DNA from: Onchocerca lupi
Lineage: Eukaryota > Nematoda > Chromadorea > Rhabditida > Onchocercidae
Assembly: GCA_028564675.1 (NCBI GenBank)
Contig: JAOVVO010000306.1
Coordinates: 27,002-91,001 of the forward strand
Direction of reading: 5' to 3'
DNA length: 64,000 nt
Below are positions 1-11,954 of the stretch, one piece after another (within the stretch, counting starts at the first letter, position 1; each line of letters starts with the position of its first letter). A program made the position numbers and the translations under genes. The notes beneath the pieces were generated by a model. It had not been told where the DNA came from and searched no databases. It saw nothing but the letters and a program-made list of their open reading frames with translations.

Positions 1-416
1 TCAATCTCTTCTCATTTTTCCATAATTATAGACGTTTATTGCTATTGTGAAATATTGATCTCTTCATTTTGATCTCTTCGAATAATGGAATCATTTAATT
101 GGATGAAATTGAAACAGGAAATCAAATAGTCAAGATGACTGGTAAAATTTTTTATTGGAATATAGATGATGATCGATCAATGACCTTCACGATAGCATTA
201 ATCATAAATTTAAATCTCATCATAATTCTAATTTACGGAATTTTTTGTTTTTAGTCAAAAAAAAAATAAAAAAATAAAAAAACAAAACAAATATTTTCAG
301 AGAGAGAGAGAGAAAGATAAATAGGAAAAAGGAGAGAGATTTCCTAATAGTTATAAGAAGTTTCGCATTAGCAGGTGGTAGTATGCAGATTATGTTTACA
401 TATTTTTAGTTATTTA

Positions 417-443
417 AGGTCAAAGGTTATCGGGACACGTGTC
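417..443 (+). promoter_or_regulatory. DR1-like nuclear receptor site plus E-box palindrome
   Basis: Positions 417-429 read AGGTCA-A-AGGTTA, a direct repeat of nuclear receptor half-sites with one spacer base (DR1). Five bases on, 434-443 read GACACGTGTC, a perfect 10-base palindrome around the E-box CACGTG. The two lie 1.7 kb upstream of the SMAD start codon. DR1 is the known type for HNF4/RXR-like receptors. The assignment is by consensus only, and the region could belong to a gene outside the window. Confidence 0.35.
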
Positions 444-543
444 AGTTTTGTATAATTTATTGCAGTTTTTTCTGAACTGTTGAGAAAGTAAGATAAGATA
501 TGAAGATATTAGGCAGTGGTTGTGATCGTCACTCATATCTCTT

Positions 544-556
544 TGCCCTTTGACCT
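544..556 (-). promoter_or_regulatory. second DR1-like site, opposite orientation
   Basis: On the minus strand 556-544 read AGGTCA-A-AGGGCA, a near-consensus DR1 element. It lies about 115 bases from the first DR1 (417-429) and points the other way. Two such matches in 140 bases of otherwise A+T-rich DNA are more than expected by chance. Confidence 0.35.
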
Positions 557-2120
557 CCATTATGCAATGGAGGGAATGACACTTACTTCTTTTACTCATA
601 CTTCATCAAATATTATTGTCTATGAATTGCCTATAATTATATTGTTTTCATTGTATATATGCATGTTACTTTTAGCATTCTATGCTTATTTTATCACGAT
701 AATACTTATCACTATGGATATAATATCGCTCATTAATCACTTATCTCCAATCTACCTTATCAAGCATGTATGTAAAGATCAGATAGTTGACTGATCCATT
801 ATATCTTGTTCTCTCCTGATTCTTAGATCAATTTAATTTTTATTTCTTCAATGGTTAGAATTAGGTGAAAGAATTCAATATAAATTACTAATTAACTAGT
901 TAATTAGTTAAAATATTAAATATATGGTATATTGGGCTCAAAAAAAAAAGCGATATCAGCGACTAATTACCTTAAAAAAAAATTATTATATGGTTAATAA
1001 ATTTTGATGGATAAGTTTCGAAATATTAAAAATTGTTAGGCCAGTTTTTTCGTTTCCATACTGTTCTATCCGTCCAATTAATTATTTAGTAAATTTAACA
1101 CCAAAGCAAGGAAAATAATTTTGAGTAAAATTAAAGTGAGCCAGAAGATTAGATGCTTGTTAGTTTATAAAATTAGAATATTAGAAATACTAAAAAATAT
1201 TTTATTTTATTATCTCTAATATTACAATATTCAAATTCGCATCTGATCGATCAACGATCGTTATTGATATGTCGATTAAAAACATAAATTTAAAAAAAAA
1301 AAAAAAAGTTTATTCATAGTTTTATTTAAAAGTTTATTAGCATCAAATACTTATAGTATAATAAAAGAATAAATCTTTCAATGGAATTTAATTATAAATT
1401 ATCATTATGATATGATTTGTTCGAATTATTATCTCTTTCTAATAATGATTATCATTTATGATGAGATATTTATTTGTTATTTTTTTTTACCTAAAAATGA
1501 AAAGTTTTAAATTTTCGAATAATAGTTGGAATTTTTTTTTTTTTTTATTTGATGATAACACGTCATTCTCTTCCCATTTGATAATTTTGTATATTTACAC
1601 AACAGACACATTTAAAATGGATCGAAATGTGCTACGAAATGCAACGGATCATTGTCATCGGCATTTATCAACTATTATCATCATCATTATTATTATCATC
1701 TTTCCATTCTTTCTTTTTTTTTTTTTCTACTATTCATTCTCATCATTTTTATCAGATCAAAAAACAATATTGATGCGACATGTAACAGATGTACTCGAAT
1801 TTTTTCCTAATTTTCTCGTTTTTTAACTCTAAATCTTACGAAATGTCAAATTTTTATTTCAATTATTGAAATGAAATTCAAATATATTACTTAGAAAGAT
1901 AATAGCTAACATTTATATATCATTAGCCAAATTCTTATTCATATCTTATCCGAATAATTCTACGAGATTAGAAAGATTTTCCTTATATTTTTTGATAATT
2001 CAATATGCTTCTTTGTGAACAATACTTATATTTAATACTTATAATGTTTCATCGTATCATCATCAATCATTTCGTCATCAAATTTAAGTACAAAAAAACT
2101 TGGCAGAAATTTTTTAATTC

Positions 2121-2147
2121 TTTTTTTTTTCTTTTGTTTCAGGAAAG
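2121..2147 (+). promoter_or_regulatory. probable spliced-leader trans-splice acceptor for the SMAD gene
   Basis: A pyrimidine tract ends in TTTCAG at 2142, only five bases before the first ATG at 2148. No upstream exon or donor was recognised. This arrangement is typical of nematode genes whose mRNA receives a spliced leader just upstream of the start codon. It also supports 2148 as the start. An ordinary 5' UTR intron is the alternative. Confidence 0.55.
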
Positions 2148-5100
2148 ATGATGAGCAGTTTATTTCATGAACCAGCAGTGAAGAAGCTGCTTGGTTGGAA
2201 ACAAGGTGATGAGGAGGAAAAATGGGCAGAAAAGGTTTGAAAAGTTATAAATTTTTTTTTTAATATATAAAAAAAAAAAAAGTTAATCTAATCTTAGCAG
2301 CTTTCCTAGAAAATTCTGACTTTTTCATTGATAATTGTTTACTTGAGATTATGATATCAAATAGAAATAATATGATAGATTGAAATTTGTTGAAAGACAT
2401 GATATTTCAAACTACATAACTATTTCTAGTCAGTGATATTACCAATAGATATCTTAATTTCAATAGTATTAGTACTAAAAGTATCCCAATTTTTTTTGTC
2501 TGAAATCGAAATCTTTTCGATCAAAAATTGTTTGTATGAGCAAACGAATTGAATTGAAGTGTTAGTATATTAGAGAAGAATGAATAGATTTGATATATGA
2601 AAAATAAGGGCGAATATTTGAAAATGTCGGATTTCATTGGCTTTTACGAATTAAATTCTTATTTTCGTCCTTTTTTTTTTTTTTTTTTTCGGAAATTTTT
2701 GGCGGCAGAATTTTATCATTTGCCCTTTTACATAGATGATAACGAACATAATGTTTTCTAAATTTTGAAGCACAAAATTCTTATCTTTTTTTCAATCTTT
2801 TTACCCGCCATTGATTATCATTTTATTAAAAAAAATGTTATAATTTGAAATGCTAAGCTACAATTCAGATTTCAATATATTTGAATGTTTTTTCTAGGGT
2901 ACTTTCTCTTCGTTCATTATAATGTATAGGGTAGTCATCAGATGAGTTCACCGTCAAAAAATCTAGTCTACAGAAATCAAATCTTTAAATATTATTTAAA
3001 TTTTTGATTCAAAAATATCTTTATTTCATGCTGAAAAGATATAATTTGTTCTAAAATCTTGCCATTGTTTTGCTTTTTTTTTTTTCTGAAATCTTTCGAG
3101 ATATAATTTAAGATCCAACAACTTGCAATTTCTTTTTTTTTTTTTTTTTTTTAGGCTGTGGATTCTCTTGTTAAAAAATTGAAAAAGAGAAAGAATGGTC
3201 AAGGAACTATTGAGGATCTTGAATTTGCACTTGCAAATCCCGGATCTCATAGTAAATGTGTCACAATACCTCGTTCACTTGATGGACGACTTCAGGTACT
3301 CTTTTATATCTTTCTTTTTAAATTTATTTCTATTAAGATATTTTCTTAATAGCTTCATTTCTTATATTTTATTAAAATGGACTTTTATTGATAAGAATTT
3401 ATTGTTTGGATACTTGTTTTTATACCTTTAAATTTTACATATGCTTCACATACATTGCATAAAATCCACGTTACATATTTGAATTATGTTTATATTATAA
3501 ATGATAAAGATTTTATCTATACTGATAAGGAAATATATTATATATACCCTACAAGAAAAAACTTTTTTGACTCTTAAGAAATACTGCATAATTGTTTAAT
3601 TACTCTTTTTTGAGGTATCGCATCGAAAGGGTCTTCCGCATGTAATATATTGTAAAGTATGGCGATGGCGTGATTTGCAATCACATCATGAACTCAAATC
3701 TGTGCCTGAATGTTTATATTCATATGATAGCAAGCAACCTCTAATTTGTATCAATCCCTATCATTATCAAAAGATCGAATCTCAGGTACTATCCTTTACA
3801 GGATATTTTGACTATATTATGGTAATAAATCTTTACTTCGATACTGTTAAAAATTGATTGATATTATCTTAAACTTCCTAGTGGTTTTTGGCTTTATTTA
3901 CTTTAGGGAATGTCAAAGTTAGGGAACTTCCAAGAATTTTTTCTCATTAGTAATCATAGACTTCGCTAGAACTATTTAATCATTGATGATATCAAGTTAT
4001 AAATTGGGAAAGAAACGGTATCTTTAGACATACATTGATTCCTGAAAGATGACTCATAAAGCATTATTTTTTTTTTTAATTTACTTATAGATCAAACTGA
4101 TTGTATACCTGCTCTTAACTAACAAGCATTCAATAATATTATTGATTTGTTTGAAGTTTTTGAAGTGTCTATCCCGTTATATTTCGATATTGATATGTTG
4201 TTGTTATTTTCACTACCATGAGATGTTCGAAAAAAATTTCTAGATTAATTCAGTCATTTTTAGATCATTCCAGTAACAGTTCCACATTCTCTTCCATTTC
4301 CTAATATTCTTCATAGAGATAATCCAGTATCAGTGAGTTCTCTATCTTCCAATATGGTAAGTATATTTATATTATTGGTTAGTTAGAAATATCTGTTCCA
4401 CTTATTTTCATTTAATAATAATTTTATTTCATAAGCATTGATTTAACTAGCTGTCTCCTTAATTAATCTTGATTAATTAAAAATTCTTTTTGCCATGCAT
4501 CCATTAAGAGATATATAAATTTATAGTACGGACATCATCAATCGCATGAAATACCTTCATCGTTAAATGCCCCGATGGAATATTGTGCTTATCGAGATAC
4601 TTCCTCTTATTCATCCGGCATGTTTCTTTCATCGTCACTTATGTTATTTATAGGGTTTGTACTTGTTATAATACGAAAAGATTATTCTTTTTTCAGCTAG
4701 TCCTCTGTCAGTATTCAGCGAGGATTGCGAGACAATGTCATCAGAAGTAGATTCGAATTACTGCTATCCAGAGCCGAATTTTTGGTGCTCACTTGGCTAT
4801 TATGAACTAAATTCTCGAGTCGGTGAACTTTTCAAGGTTCTTTTTGTTACTTTTCTTTTTTTTTTTTTTTTTTTTTTGAATTATGTGCTTGTTACGTCTT
4901 ATTTTCCTGTTTATAATTTTTGTCATTATCAATGATTATCGATAATATACTTCAGTCTTGGAGGTGATATTACTTGGGATAATAAACAGAATTTTTTTCA
5001 GATCACAGTATTAGATGCTCCAGACACTGGAAAATGCTTTTTATCATATATATGAGCTAGTGTAGTTCTGAGTAAAATTTCTTTAAATTTTCTTCATCTT

Positions 5101-6594
5101 GAATCTTTATTTTAAGCTGCTGATTTTTGCTATATTTAGATAAGAAATCTAGAAGTAATTGTTGACGGATTTACGGACCCTTCAAATTCTGATGATCGGA
5201 TCTGTCTTGGGCTGCTGACTAATGTTAATCGAAATGCAACCATAGAAAATACTCGAAAGCATATAGGAAAAGGTAAAGAATTATTCGAAGAAACCATTAA
5301 GTAAGTGATTGAATGAATCAGTAAATAAAATATTTTCGCCTAGAAGAATGATTTTTTACCTACTTTAGTTGGAGTACTGATAGAATAGAATCTTACAGAT
5401 TCGCGGTATAAATTGAATTGATTTATATCTCTCTTAAGACTCATGTAAAAATCGTAATGAAATTTTGTGAACAGGCTTACATGGAAGATGACAGGTGGTA
5501 TCACAATAGTAGTATATAGATAAGATAATTAGTAGTATACCGACAGTAATTATAAGAGTAATCATTATCTCCTTTTGCAGGTGTGAAATTGACATGTGAA
5601 GAAACAACACATGATGTAATCGTGACGAATCTTTCGGATTCTCCAATATTCGTGCAGTCTAGAAATAGTAATTATAAACTTAACTGTATGCCAAATGCTG
5701 TTTGTAGGATTCCTCCTGGACATTTTATGTACATATTTCATAATCAGTTATTTGTGCAGGTAAGTCGTTATAATTTTCATTAGCTAATTTTATAGCTTGA
5801 ATTTTCGAATAATAGACTCGTATGAAGATGTTTATCTATCGGATTATCCATCTTAATACGTCTCTTGTTGATATTGATGGCTTGACTGCATTAAAGTTCA
5901 ATTAAATAAAACGAGACTGACACTCCTAAATCACCTTTGAATCTATCTGCTGGCTGAACAATGTAAAAAGTTTGAACATTCATTTTTTATAAACTTTCGG
6001 GAATATATCGCATTGTTTTTAACAAACTCAACTGTTGCTATTATTACATTGTCATGAGTCAAAGAAGTTAATTATTTTAATAATTGTTTATTAGATGCTA
6101 CGACGAGCTGAGCGAGAAGGCTATAATAATGTTTATGAGTTAACCAAAATGTGCTTTATTCGAATATCATTTGTAAAAGGATGGGGAGGTCCAGAGTATC
6201 ATCGTCAAGACGTCACCTCGACGCCATGTTGGATGGAAATGCAGCTACACGGACCGCTTGCAGTAAGTTTTCATCCAAAACATTGTAAATTTAGCAAAAT
6301 TTCGATTATTGGGTTTTTGTTTATGATTTTGATGATGGTTTGAATCTATTAGAGTTAGTGATTCAGGACCGAAGATTTTTTACTCTCATTATGGATGGTA
6401 AAAAAGCAACTAAAGGCCGACGTTCCGAGCGGGACTAAACAGAAGACAATACACATAGAAATTGTACTGGAAATGAAATTCATAAAAAAATGATGATAAT
6501 AATAATGCTTCAAATGATATTTCTTTTTCAGTGCATAGATCAAGTGATCGAAAGACTGGATCCACCGGCAAATCCTATATCTTCCGTATCTTGA
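2148..6594 (+). CDS. sma-3: R-SMAD, SMA-3-like BMP signal transducer
   Basis: Ten exons give 421 residues: 2148-2234, 3155-3295, 3615-3785, 4264-4356, 4527-4617, 4697-4836, 5140-5272, 5581-5759, 6095-6262, 6532-6594. The MH1 domain (about 7-133) has the DNA-binding hairpin SLDGRLQVSHRKGLPHV. A short Ser/Pro-rich linker lacks a PPxY motif. The MH2 domain (about 223-421) begins FWCSLGYYELNSRVGE and contains TNVNRNATIENTR and YELTKMCFIRISFVKGWG. The protein ends in SSVS, the type I receptor phosphorylation motif, so it is a receptor-regulated SMAD that moves to the nucleus after BMP/TGF-beta signalling. The linker and MH2 resemble C. elegans SMA-3 as I remember it. Oddities: one extra residue in the MH2 L3 loop (GWGGPEYHRQ), Cys where SMADs usually have Trp before LDKV, and an unclear exon 5 donor (possibly GC at 4618). 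Family certain; orthologue call likely. Confidence 0.93.
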
Positions 6595-6678
6595 CATATA
6601 TTTTTCTGATATATTTCATCCATATTGGTGCCTTCCGTTTACACTGCAAAAGTTTTCAATTTTTTTGACGTCTAGCTA

Positions 6679-6684
6679 AATAAA
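6679..6684 (+). terminator. polyadenylation signal AATAAA of the SMAD gene
   Basis: A canonical AATAAA lies 85 bases after the TGA stop (6592-6594), a usual distance for a short nematode 3' UTR. The cleavage site itself cannot be seen. Confidence 0.5.
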
Positions 6685-7468
6685 GTTGTTTTTCTGCTAT
6701 TCAACATGCGTGCATTATTAAAAGTAAAAATTTGAGTTTTGTGAAGCGCGAGATGCATATATCTGACACATATGCATTTTGCAACATTGCGGATTGGTGT
6801 TGTTTTGCTAACTTCTGCAGAAAATTCGCTGCAGAAATATATTAAGCTGCAAATTTCCATCATTTATTAATTTTAGATTTGTGTGGTCACACATGTGTCG
6901 GCTGTAATTTTTGCGTAAATGGTGTAATTTATGGAGTATATTAAGTAATTTTTGCTCATTCTTAATTCTTCTGTCAAATTCTTAAGAGGTTTTATTGAAT
7001 TTTTTGATCACTTTCATGACATTAAGTAAGTTTTATTGATACAATTCTTTCCTTACAAAAATACTTATTAAATGTATTAAGTTGAATATAGTAAAATTTA
7101 TTTGATATGATATAGTTTGAATCAAGAAAAAATCCAATTTGTCGTATGTATGGTTATCTTGTTTCTACTCTTAAAATTGCGATACTTTTGTCGTTATTTA
7201 GAATTGATTATGATATTGAAGTGTAATACTTATGTTTCTTTTCTGTTCAGTCGTTTATTCCTTTCCTCTTCTGATAATATTCTGACAGATTAATTTTTTG
7301 CACTATCCACAATATTAAAAAAATATTTAAGAAAAGAAAAGGATCTAGTATGAAAAGCGGGACTTGCGTCATATCACATTTCAATATTTCATGAGAATTT
7401 TTCGTGGTGCTGAAAAATTTGCAAGGTTCGATAAATTAATTTGTTATTGATATTATTTCATTCATCCA

Positions 7469-7650
7469 TCTATATAAATAAAAATGTGAATGTTCGTTAT
7501 TACTTGCCACGCAATATTTCAAGTTCTTATCGATTGATTTGAAATTTCCATACAACGTTGCATTTGAAAAGGCGCGTGTTCAAGGGCTTTCAGAGCTAAA
7601 AAAAAAAAAGAAATAAAAAAAAACGAAGCGTGGTCGGCTCCAGCTATTTC
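7469..7650 (+). mobile_element. short non-autonomous repeat, Helitron-like, copy 1
   Basis: Begins TCTATATAAATAAAAATG, followed by sequence ending in TATCGATTGATTTGAAATTT, a CAACGTTGCATT core, a GCGCGTGTT segment and a 3' part with GAAGCG. Copy 2 lies 690 bases downstream with clearly shared blocks in the same order and orientation. The TCTATATA start and GC-rich 3' end recall non-autonomous Helitrons, but a CTAG-type end is not clear. The limits are approximate. Confidence 0.4.
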
Positions 7651-8161
7651 ATTAATATATGTATGTTGAAAACTTTTTACTTACATCTAAAATGTTTCGA
7701 ACTAATACGATATGTTAAAAAATGATTGCAAAAATTGAATTCATCTTATGAAATTACCAACAACGCTCTCTTTTTTTTGCTACAACATCGAATAGAATGC
7801 TAAAGTAGTTTGAAGCCATTATTTATGCAAATCATATTATAAGCGTTAAGTTCAAATATTTAAATATTGTTCTCTTAATTAAACAGTTACTAATTTGATT
7901 TGCATAACTAACTAATTGATGTTCAATACAATGCAATAAATATATCGCTGTAATTATCAGAATTTCAAATATTATTTTTCAAATGCTTTTTGGAATGTTT
8001 ACATTTTAATGATGAAATATGGCACGAATGTTATCATGTATAAAATTATTGTAGAGAATGGCAAAATAATTGAAGCCGATGTAATAAATCGAAGGAGATT
8101 TGACATTCTGCAAGAACATAAAGCTAATATTATTCTAGCCGAAAGAAAAAAAAAATAGTAA

Positions 8162-8340
8162 TCTATATAAGTAAAGATGTAAATGTTTGTTTTATTTTCA
8201 CATAAACATTTCAAGTTCTTCACCGATTGATTTGAAATTTCGACACAACGTTGCATTCGAATAGGCACGTGTTTAGCTTTTGAATTAGATGGCCCCATCG
8301 GCCGGCCCGGCCGCGCTTCACTTGGCCGGCTTCATTTAGT
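8162..8340 (+). mobile_element. short non-autonomous repeat, Helitron-like, copy 2
   Basis: Begins TCTATATAAGTAAAGATG and shares with copy 1 the blocks TTTCAAGTTCTT, CGATTGATTTGAAATTT and CAACGTTGCATT, then a CACGTGTT segment. Its 3' part (8291-8330) is a striking GC-rich island of repeated GGCCGG motifs in DNA otherwise above 70% A+T. That island could fold into a hairpin such as those near Helitron 3' ends. Confidence 0.4.
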
Positions 8341-8822
8341 AGTACATATCTTTCTTTTGTATTTTTGATCAGTAATTCGTTTAGAATTATGTAATCGATA
8401 ATGAGCATTGTTATGAAGTAATGAAAGAGATGAAAGATACTTTGATATGATGTTGACAGTGATCGAATGCATGAATTGCATATTTCAAGTTTAAAATAAG
8501 TGATGCACTATTGCATAGTAAATAATAATAATTAGATGATTCGAAAGAATAAAAAAACTTATTTAATAATTACTGAATTGAAATGAATTGATTATCTCAC
8601 ACATTACGAGTCATTATTTGACCAAATATGAGGACCATTTTTGTCACGACCAGAAGATACAATATACCTAGAAGGTTAGAACATTTTCGATGATTTAAAT
8701 AATGGATACTTCGATTCTTATTGAGGATATGCTCGTACAAATCTGATTATCCATCTTAACATGTCTATGCAAGTATTCAGTTGTATAGTTTGCAATTAAT
8801 CTTGCTTTATTCAACTTTGATA

Positions 8823-8850
8823 CAAACATTTCTTCCTAAAGAAATGTTTG
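8823..8850. repeat. perfect 12-base inverted repeat with 4-base loop
   Basis: Left arm CAAACATTTCTT at 8823-8834, loop CCTA, right arm AAGAAATGTTTG at 8839-8850. It is a simple hairpin in non-coding DNA and no function is assigned. Confidence 0.5.
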
Positions 8851-11800
8851 AAACTCAAATAATGTGCGTTTGAGTTAGCGACAAAAATACGAGAAATTAT
8901 GCAATATTTCATCATTTTATCGTTTTTATATTTCGTCAGTAGAGAAAATTCACATATCAGTAGGAATAAGTAATTGGAGTAATTGGAAACTTCTTTGCGG
9001 CAACTTATCGACACTTTGCTATTCGATTGATTCAGTGTATGTAAAAGTGTAAATAATGATGAGATTATTTTGAAATAATCCGCATGAATTTCAGTTTGTA
9101 TTAATTATATTCAACATTTCACCATTTCTTTCGACATTCAATTATCTAATTATTATTTACTAGAAAATATGGGATTAATTTAGGGCCAGTATTTATAACA
9201 AAAGAATCGTGAAAGGATGGGAAAATAATCATTCTAAAATGTCGTTCAGATTAACAATAATCACTTATGGTTAAACGGCAGGTATCAGTTTTTTTTTTTT
9301 TTTTTTTTTTTTTGAAATCATCGAAGTATTAAAGTATGATATCAAATTACGAGATATTTTATTTATGTATGTAAATAGGTCGACTTTATTAAAAATATAT
9401 TAATTATCATAGTAAGTTAGCAGTGGTAAAGCAATCTCTTCTATACAGAAGATATTTTTTGATTTCTTACTGAGTGACGGAATTGTTGTTATTGTTGTTG
9501 TTTAAGGAATCTTTTATAATAATATTGTTCAAACCATTGAAATGCCAAATAAAGAAAAAAAAAGATAAAGTTTTTTTTTTTTTTTATTAAGCAATTTTTC
9601 TTTATTTTTAGAAGATGATCAATCTGAAGGCATTCTTCAAACATAGACTATTGTTTGTTATCAAATTTGGCCTAATTTAGAGCACTAATACAGTCGCAAA
9701 TAATCCACATAATTATTCTATTCTTCCAAGTAATATGTTTATTGCTCGAAGTTTTCATCTAATATCATCTGATTAAGAATATCTTTATAGTTCTTATTTT
9801 CCACTTATTGTAATGTATTTACGAGATACAATTTCGACTTACTATTTCTCCTGTTTTTTCTTTCTATCTCTTTTCTTGTTAATTTAAATTTATATGGTTG
9901 TAGTTTGTATTTGTTAACATTCGAAGTATCTTTAAAAAGAAATGATATACGGCTTGTTCACATGTTACGATGATAAATTTTCATAGTTAACCTATTCTGA
10001 CAGATAAGATATTATAAGAGTAGGGGAGAAAATTCTAATGCCGGAAGCTATCGGAAATTAATTGCAATAATTCATTAGTCCGCACTGAATACAATGGACA
10101 TAAATTTTGCTACTTCTATAGCAAAATTGTTGGAATAATCGATTTTGAACTGACAGTTTTTACTACAGCATAGAAATTTGGAACTTAGTAATATCATATT
10201 GAATTCTCAAATGCAGTTTTCTAACAGTTGCCATTTCATTGGCAATCGATCATTGAATCCATATTTTCGATCACATTCTCCTTAATATTCGAATTTGTTT
10301 GATTAATTGAATCTGCTTACCAACAATCATGTAACTTTGATTTATTATGATTATATGTAATTATTTTATCGCCTTTTTTTCGCTTTTGAGACAACCGCAA
10401 AACAGGTGGCACCAAAAGACCATGTCCATCAAATAAAAGGAAGAATGAGAGATATCTTGTTACATATCATTTTCACTTCCGTGAAAAATACAAGTCTTAC
10501 TCTGCAAAAAACTAGGAGAAACAGATGCAATTGTATCTCAGGACTGCATTTTACATTACTAAACTTAATTATGCTGCTGCCATGATTTTATATATAATTG
10601 CTTTATTTCTATTACTTCAATGCTTGATTCAAGTCGCGAACAAAAAATCAAGTAAAAGAATCTGTACAGCAACTGTTGATATCACAGTATTTTAACACTT
10701 AAAAAAGCACTCACTCATTCTTGATCAAACAACTTAAAAATGAGCAAGCATTTCGATAATATATCTTTAGAATTTCATACAATGAAATTTGTTCAATAAT
10801 ACCTCAGAAAAATCTTCACAAAAGCGATCTTCCAATCCGGAATGGATACCGGTGATTTTACTGGAAAAATCCCTTATTTTTTGGTTCCATATCTTTAAGA
10901 TAAATTCTTAAACAAAACTAAATTTTGCAAGAATCGTCTCTTTCTCATTGTTCAGGCATTGATTAGAAAAGAAAGCTAACCTTATGCAACAAATGACAAC
11001 ATATGATAAATAGTGCCAAGTAAATATGATAGCAATGTGTAACAAACAGTACGTTTTACTTCAGAAGACTTTCTTCAAACGATGAATGAATAAAAGTAGA
11101 AATGTGTATAGACAAGACAACCATCAATTAAAATTGTTGAGATAAAAATAGAAAGAATATCAGGATAAATTTTGCAAAAGGTGCTAACAAGTCACCTAAA
11201 AGAAAAACAAGTGAATAAGAGTTTATTGACAGCAACATTAAGTACTATCTGTATCACTGGATGTAATGCAACTATTTGCATCTATTTTTCCATCACATTC
11301 CAATAAACGAGATCAAATTTGAATCAACATCGATCATGATGTTCTCATGTTAACAGGAAGTAAATTTGCAATGTGGGGAAGATATCCATTACCTGACCAT
11401 TTTTATTCTCTTCCTCAAGTTTAGCTATTCAGATGATACATTTCCTGATTTCCTTTTTCAGATTTATGAGCTGCTGAAGAATAGATTATCTTCCTCGAAC
11501 AAGTCAATCCGAAAAAAACATCATATTTTTCTGATTTTATTATTTGGATCCTCTTCTTTTAAATCTCTCTGAAATTGAATCATTTGCATGAAACATTACA
11601 TCACATAGTGATATGAGATTAGCAGCAGTTAGAGAATTCGGAGTATTGCATAACATATGTATCAAAAGTTTCAATCAAGTTCAAGGATCAATGCTATTTA
11701 TTGGCATCAAAAGTTAAAGGCCAAACTATTAATGGTTTATAATTATTCATGGAATAAACAGAATGGTTTGATATTGGTTATCTTTATATTCATATTCAAA

Positions 11801-11954
11801 ATATTATATAAGGTCATATTCTTGGATGCAACCATGTCATTTAAAAATATGTTGCACTAAACTATAATAATTAACAACTTAAAGTTATTCCAAAAAAAAA
11901 AAAAAAAAAAAAAGAAAAAAAAATGAATGATGTGTGAGTAGCTGCAAAAATTAC

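Larger units (their letters stand above)
1..2142. other. A+T-rich upstream/intergenic region
   Basis: No coding exon could be supported on either strand. The stretch is A+T rich with homopolymer runs and a short GA-repeat near 299-314. The only organised signals seen are DR1-like and E-box elements between 417 and 556. Long open frames near 516-794 and 1458-1826 are made of Ile/Phe/Leu/Tyr-rich low-complexity translation without splice context and look spurious. The 3' end runs into the splice acceptor directly before the SMAD start codon. Confidence 0.6.
6685..11954. other. gene-poor region with repeats
   Basis: Between the SMAD gene and MED19 no recognisable coding exons were found. It holds two copies of a short Helitron-like repeat (7469-7650, 8162-8340), a perfect 12-base inverted repeat (8823-8850) and a poly(T) run near 9290. 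The segment from about 10400 to 11900 has fewer homopolymers and may contain the missing last exon of MED19 or an unrecognised gene, but no product could be supported. Confidence 0.5.

Noticed and set aside
516..794. 92-residue open frame on the plus strand
   Set aside because: Hydrophobic low-complexity translation in A+T-rich DNA, no family, no splice or 3' end context; the DNA signals there are better read as regulatory.
1458..1826. 122-residue open frame on the plus strand
   Set aside because: Almost entirely Phe/Ile/Ser/Tyr from T-rich runs; no domain, treated as chance.
11366..11572. 68-residue plus-strand open frame
   Set aside because: No start or splice context and no recognisable motif; lies opposite the possible 3' part of MED19.
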